From positions 27,347 to 91,346 of the forward strand of contig NZ_KE387005.1 in assembly GCF_000429965.1 (NCBI RefSeq): a stretch of 64,000 bases of DNA, given 5' to 3'. Under the pieces are notes generated by a model. It ran no database searches. It saw nothing but the letters and a program-made list of their open reading frames with translations, and was not told where the DNA came from. A program made the position numbers and the translations under genes. Shown in pieces: positions 62,439-64,000 of this stretch. The DNA comes from Desulfogranum mediterraneum DSM 13871. GTDB lineage: Bacteria > Desulfobacterota > Desulfobulbia > Desulfobulbales > Desulfobulbaceae. Position 1 is the first letter of the stretch, and each line of letters begins with the position of its first letter.

Positions 62439-62870
62439 ATGGATATTTTCACCACCTTTGACATCGCTGCCTCGGGCTTGAAGGCCCAGCGCACCAGGCT
62501 GAACACCATCAGTTCCAACCTGGCCAACGCAGAGACCACCTCCACGCCCGAGGGCGGTCCCTACAAAAAGAAATCCGTAGTCTTCCAATCCGAGCCGGTT
62601 TCGTTTAAGAACCAGCTGAACAAATCGATCAACAACCACGCAGAGGGCGTCAAGGTGGCCAAGATCATCGAAGACCAGGAGCCGCCCCAGAAGGTATACA
62701 ACCCTGCACATCCCGATGCAGACGATGATGGCTATATCGCGCTCCCAAATGTCAGCGTCATCAAGGAGATGGTTGACCTGATGTCGGCCACCCGTTCCTA
62801 CGAGGCCAACACCACCACCATCAAATCGGCCAAGAGAATGGCCCTCAAGGCCCTGGAAATAGGGAGGTAG
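62439..62870 (+). CDS. flgC: Flagellar basal-body rod protein FlgC
   Basis: A 143-residue rod protein. N-terminal LKAQRTRLNTISSNLANAETT and C-terminal MVDLMSATRSYEANTTTIKSAKRMALKALEIG are diagnostic. GGAGAG precedes the ATG. It is followed 4 nt later by fliE. Confidence 0.96.
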   Translation: MDIFTTFDIAASGLKAQRTRLNTISSNLANAETTSTPEGGPYKKKSVVFQSEPVSFKNQLNKSINNHAEGVKVAKIIEDQEPPQKVYNPAHPDADDDGYIALPNVSVIKEMVDLMSATRSYEANTTTIKSAKRMALKALEIGR

Positions 62871-62874
62871 ATAG

Positions 62875-63171
62875 ATGCTACCCTTGCAGAACATCCCCCC
62901 GATCGCCCTCACCCCGGTCAAGAACGAAGCCTCTGAGGTAGCCAACCTGAGCGACTCCTTCCAGGAGATCCTCAGCAATATGGTCGAAGGCGTCAGCGGT
63001 GAGCAGCAGCAGGCTGATCAGGCGATCCAGGAGCTCCATGCAGGCGGCGAAAAAAATCTTCACGAAGCCATGATCTCCATGGAGCAGGCAGACGTGAGCC
63101 TGCGCTACATGGTCCAGGTGCGCAACAAGGCCCTGGAGGCCTATCAGGAAATCATGCGGATGCAGGTCTAA
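62875..63171 (+). CDS. fliE: Flagellar hook-basal body complex protein FliE
   Basis: A 98-residue protein that joins the MS ring to the rod. The C-terminal pattern QADVSLRYMVQVRNKALEAYQEIMRMQV is the family signature (written here in parts: SLRYMVQVRNKALEAY and EIMRMQV). GGGAGGT lies before the ATG at 62875, overlapping the flgC end. Confidence 0.95.
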   Translation: MLPLQNIPPIALTPVKNEASEVANLSDSFQEILSNMVEGVSGEQQQADQAIQELHAGGEKNLHEAMISMEQADVSLRYMVQVRNKALEAYQEIMRMQV

Positions 63172-63237
63172 GCCGAATCTGATCAGTTATGAAACCCTAG
63201 GCTCAGGAGACAGATTGAATTTCTTAATACAGAGACA

Positions 63238-63284
63238 GGGGACAGATCTTTTTTCATAAAAACCATGAAGATAGATCTGCCCCC
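63238..63284. repeat. REP-like palindrome before fliF
   Basis: GGGGACAGATCT (63238-63249) pairs with AGATCTGCCCCC (63273-63284) with one mismatch, loop of 23 nt. There is no T-run, so it is not an obvious terminator. Similar palindromes often go with RAYT transposases, none of which is in this window. Confidence 0.5.
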
Positions 63285-63405
63285 CGGACTCAAAGGAGAA
63301 ATAAAATCAGCCCCCTGTTTAGATGGATAGATAATTCTGCTGGGTATTGTACCTTATCAGAAAGCCGCGTGCAGGATCCGGCAACCATTACCCCGCTCAT
63401 CACAT

Positions 63406-63446
63406 GGGTACTCTGAAACATTCGATTTTTTGATTTTCAAGGTAGC
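63406..63446. repeat. Short hairpin element, copy I
   Basis: A 41-bp element with ends GGGTACTCTGAAAC and GATTTTCAAGGTAGC. Flanks CACAT (63401-63405) and CACAA (63447-63451) match at four of five bases, suggesting an aged duplication. It ends 34 nt before the fliF start codon, so its hairpin would be in the fliF leader. Confidence 0.65.
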
Positions 63447-63480
63447 CACAAGTTTTTGATTTACCCGGCAAGGATGCTTT

Positions 63481-64000
63481 ATGGCTGAAGAAACTCCCCC
63501 TGTCCAAGCAGATAAAAGTGGTTGGCAAACCCTGATCGATACCCTCAGAGCTTGGCCGCTGTCGCGTAAAATCGCCCTGGGGGCGGTAACCGCCGGCGCG
63601 GCCATCCTCTTTGCCGTCATCATTCTCCAGGCACGGACGGCAGACTACCAACTGCTCTACGGCAACCTGGCCAAGTCAGATGCTGCGGCCATGGTTGAAT
63701 GGCTCAAGGGCCAGAACATCCCCTATCGACTCAACAACAACGGTCGCAATATTCTGATCCCCAGCAGCGGCGTCCACGAGGCCAGATTAAGCCTGGCCTC
63801 GGCAGGCCTCCCCCAGGGGGGAGGGGTAGGGTTTGAGATCTTTGACAAACAATCCTTCGCCCTCACCGACTTCGTTCAAAAAGTCAACTACTCCAGAGCC
63901 TTACAGGGAGAGCTCGCTCGCACCATAGCCTCGCTGGGCCCGGTTGAAACGGCCAGGGTACACCTGGTTCTCCCGGAGAAGAGGCTCTTTAAGAATCAAC
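63481..64000 (+). CDS. fliF: Flagellar MS-ring protein FliF (truncated by the window end)
   Basis: The first 173 codons of FliF, which continues beyond the window. The first membrane helix (about 31-48) and the YscJ/FliF domain with YQLLYGNLAKSDAAAMVEWL, VHEARLSLASAGLPQGGGVG and ETARVHLVLPEKRLF are clear. AAGGA precedes the ATG. The protein forms the membrane ring of the basal body. Confidence 0.96.
   Translation, partial: MAEETPPVQADKSGWQTLIDTLRAWPLSRKIALGAVTAGAAILFAVIILQARTADYQLLYGNLAKSDAAAMVEWLKGQNIPYRLNNNGRNILIPSSGVHEARLSLASAGLPQGGGVGFEIFDKQSFALTDFVQKVNYSRALQGELARTIASLGPVETARVHLVLPEKRLFKNQ

Larger units (their letters stand above)
63172..63480. other. fliE-fliF intergenic region with two hairpins
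   Basis: A gap of 309 nt inside what is usually a compact operon. It contains a near-perfect 12-bp inverted repeat (63238-63249, 63273-63284) of the GGGGACAGATCT type, and short hairpin element I (63406-63446). The first resembles REP-like palindromes seen in other genomes. Confidence 0.55.

Overview
The window looks like a chromosome segment of a motile, anaerobic, sulfur-cycling member of the Desulfobacterota, most like the Desulfobulbales. This is inferred from gene content and moderately high GC, since there is no 16S rRNA. The pointers are rubrerythrin, a rubredoxin-glutamate synthase fusion, three multiheme c-type cytochromes, a periplasmic 4Fe-4S subunit with NrfD-type quinone-site membrane proteins, PAS/sigma-54 regulators, and an acetyl-CoA hydrolase-GNAT fusion.

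Layout. 0.5-6.5 kb: rubrerythrin, rubredoxin-GltS-like FMN protein, amino-acid dehydrogenase, acyl-CoA ligase and an SRPBCC protein. 6.6-15.8 kb, mostly minus strand: a nucleotidyltransferase-like protein, an MFS/lipase pair, a partner-switching pair (STAS plus Cache-HAMP-PP2C-HATPase), a flavin-binding protein and an APC permease. 16-20 kb: a solitary secreted EF-hand protein behind a long AT-rich leader, then an acetyl-CoA hydrolase-GNAT. 20.4-22.9 kb: tRNA-Thr(CGT), a nonaheme lipoprotein and RlpA. 23-28 kb: trpEGDCF behind rpsT. 28-36 kb: a pentapeptide-repeat protein, then a redox locus (FeS protein, hexaheme cytochrome, small membrane protein, NrfD, MerR). 36-43 kb: a sigma-54 activator with three Cys-triad PAS domains, a carbonic anhydrase-chemoreceptor fusion and a broken IS1595-type element. 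43-47 kb: an Lrp regulator and a second nrfD-merR module. 47.5-53 kb: ftsH overlapping an octaheme cytochrome, a thermonuclease, and a cNMP-binding/sigma-54 activator pair. 53-59 kb, minus strand: a CheA-like kinase, CheY, two CheX and a double-CheX/pseudo-receiver protein. 59-64 kb: a TPR protein, flgB, flgC, fliE and the start of fliF.

Working together: the 31-36 kb and 45-46 kb loci probably exchange electrons between menaquinone and periplasmic cytochromes. The 51-64 kb region is a flagellar/chemosensory island whose CheA lacks a CheW-like domain and which is rich in CheX-type phosphatases.

The two most notable observations are: (1) a single 1019-residue protein joining an exported beta-carbonic anhydrase to a full methyl-accepting chemoreceptor, and (2) a dispersed family of hairpin elements (nine copies of 31-149 bp, four with perfect 5-bp flanking direct repeats), several of which sit exactly on stop codons. 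Other points of interest are the duplicated nrfD-hairpin-merR module with conserved cysteines, the Cys-triad PAS domains, a 16-G tract and an orphan terminator.
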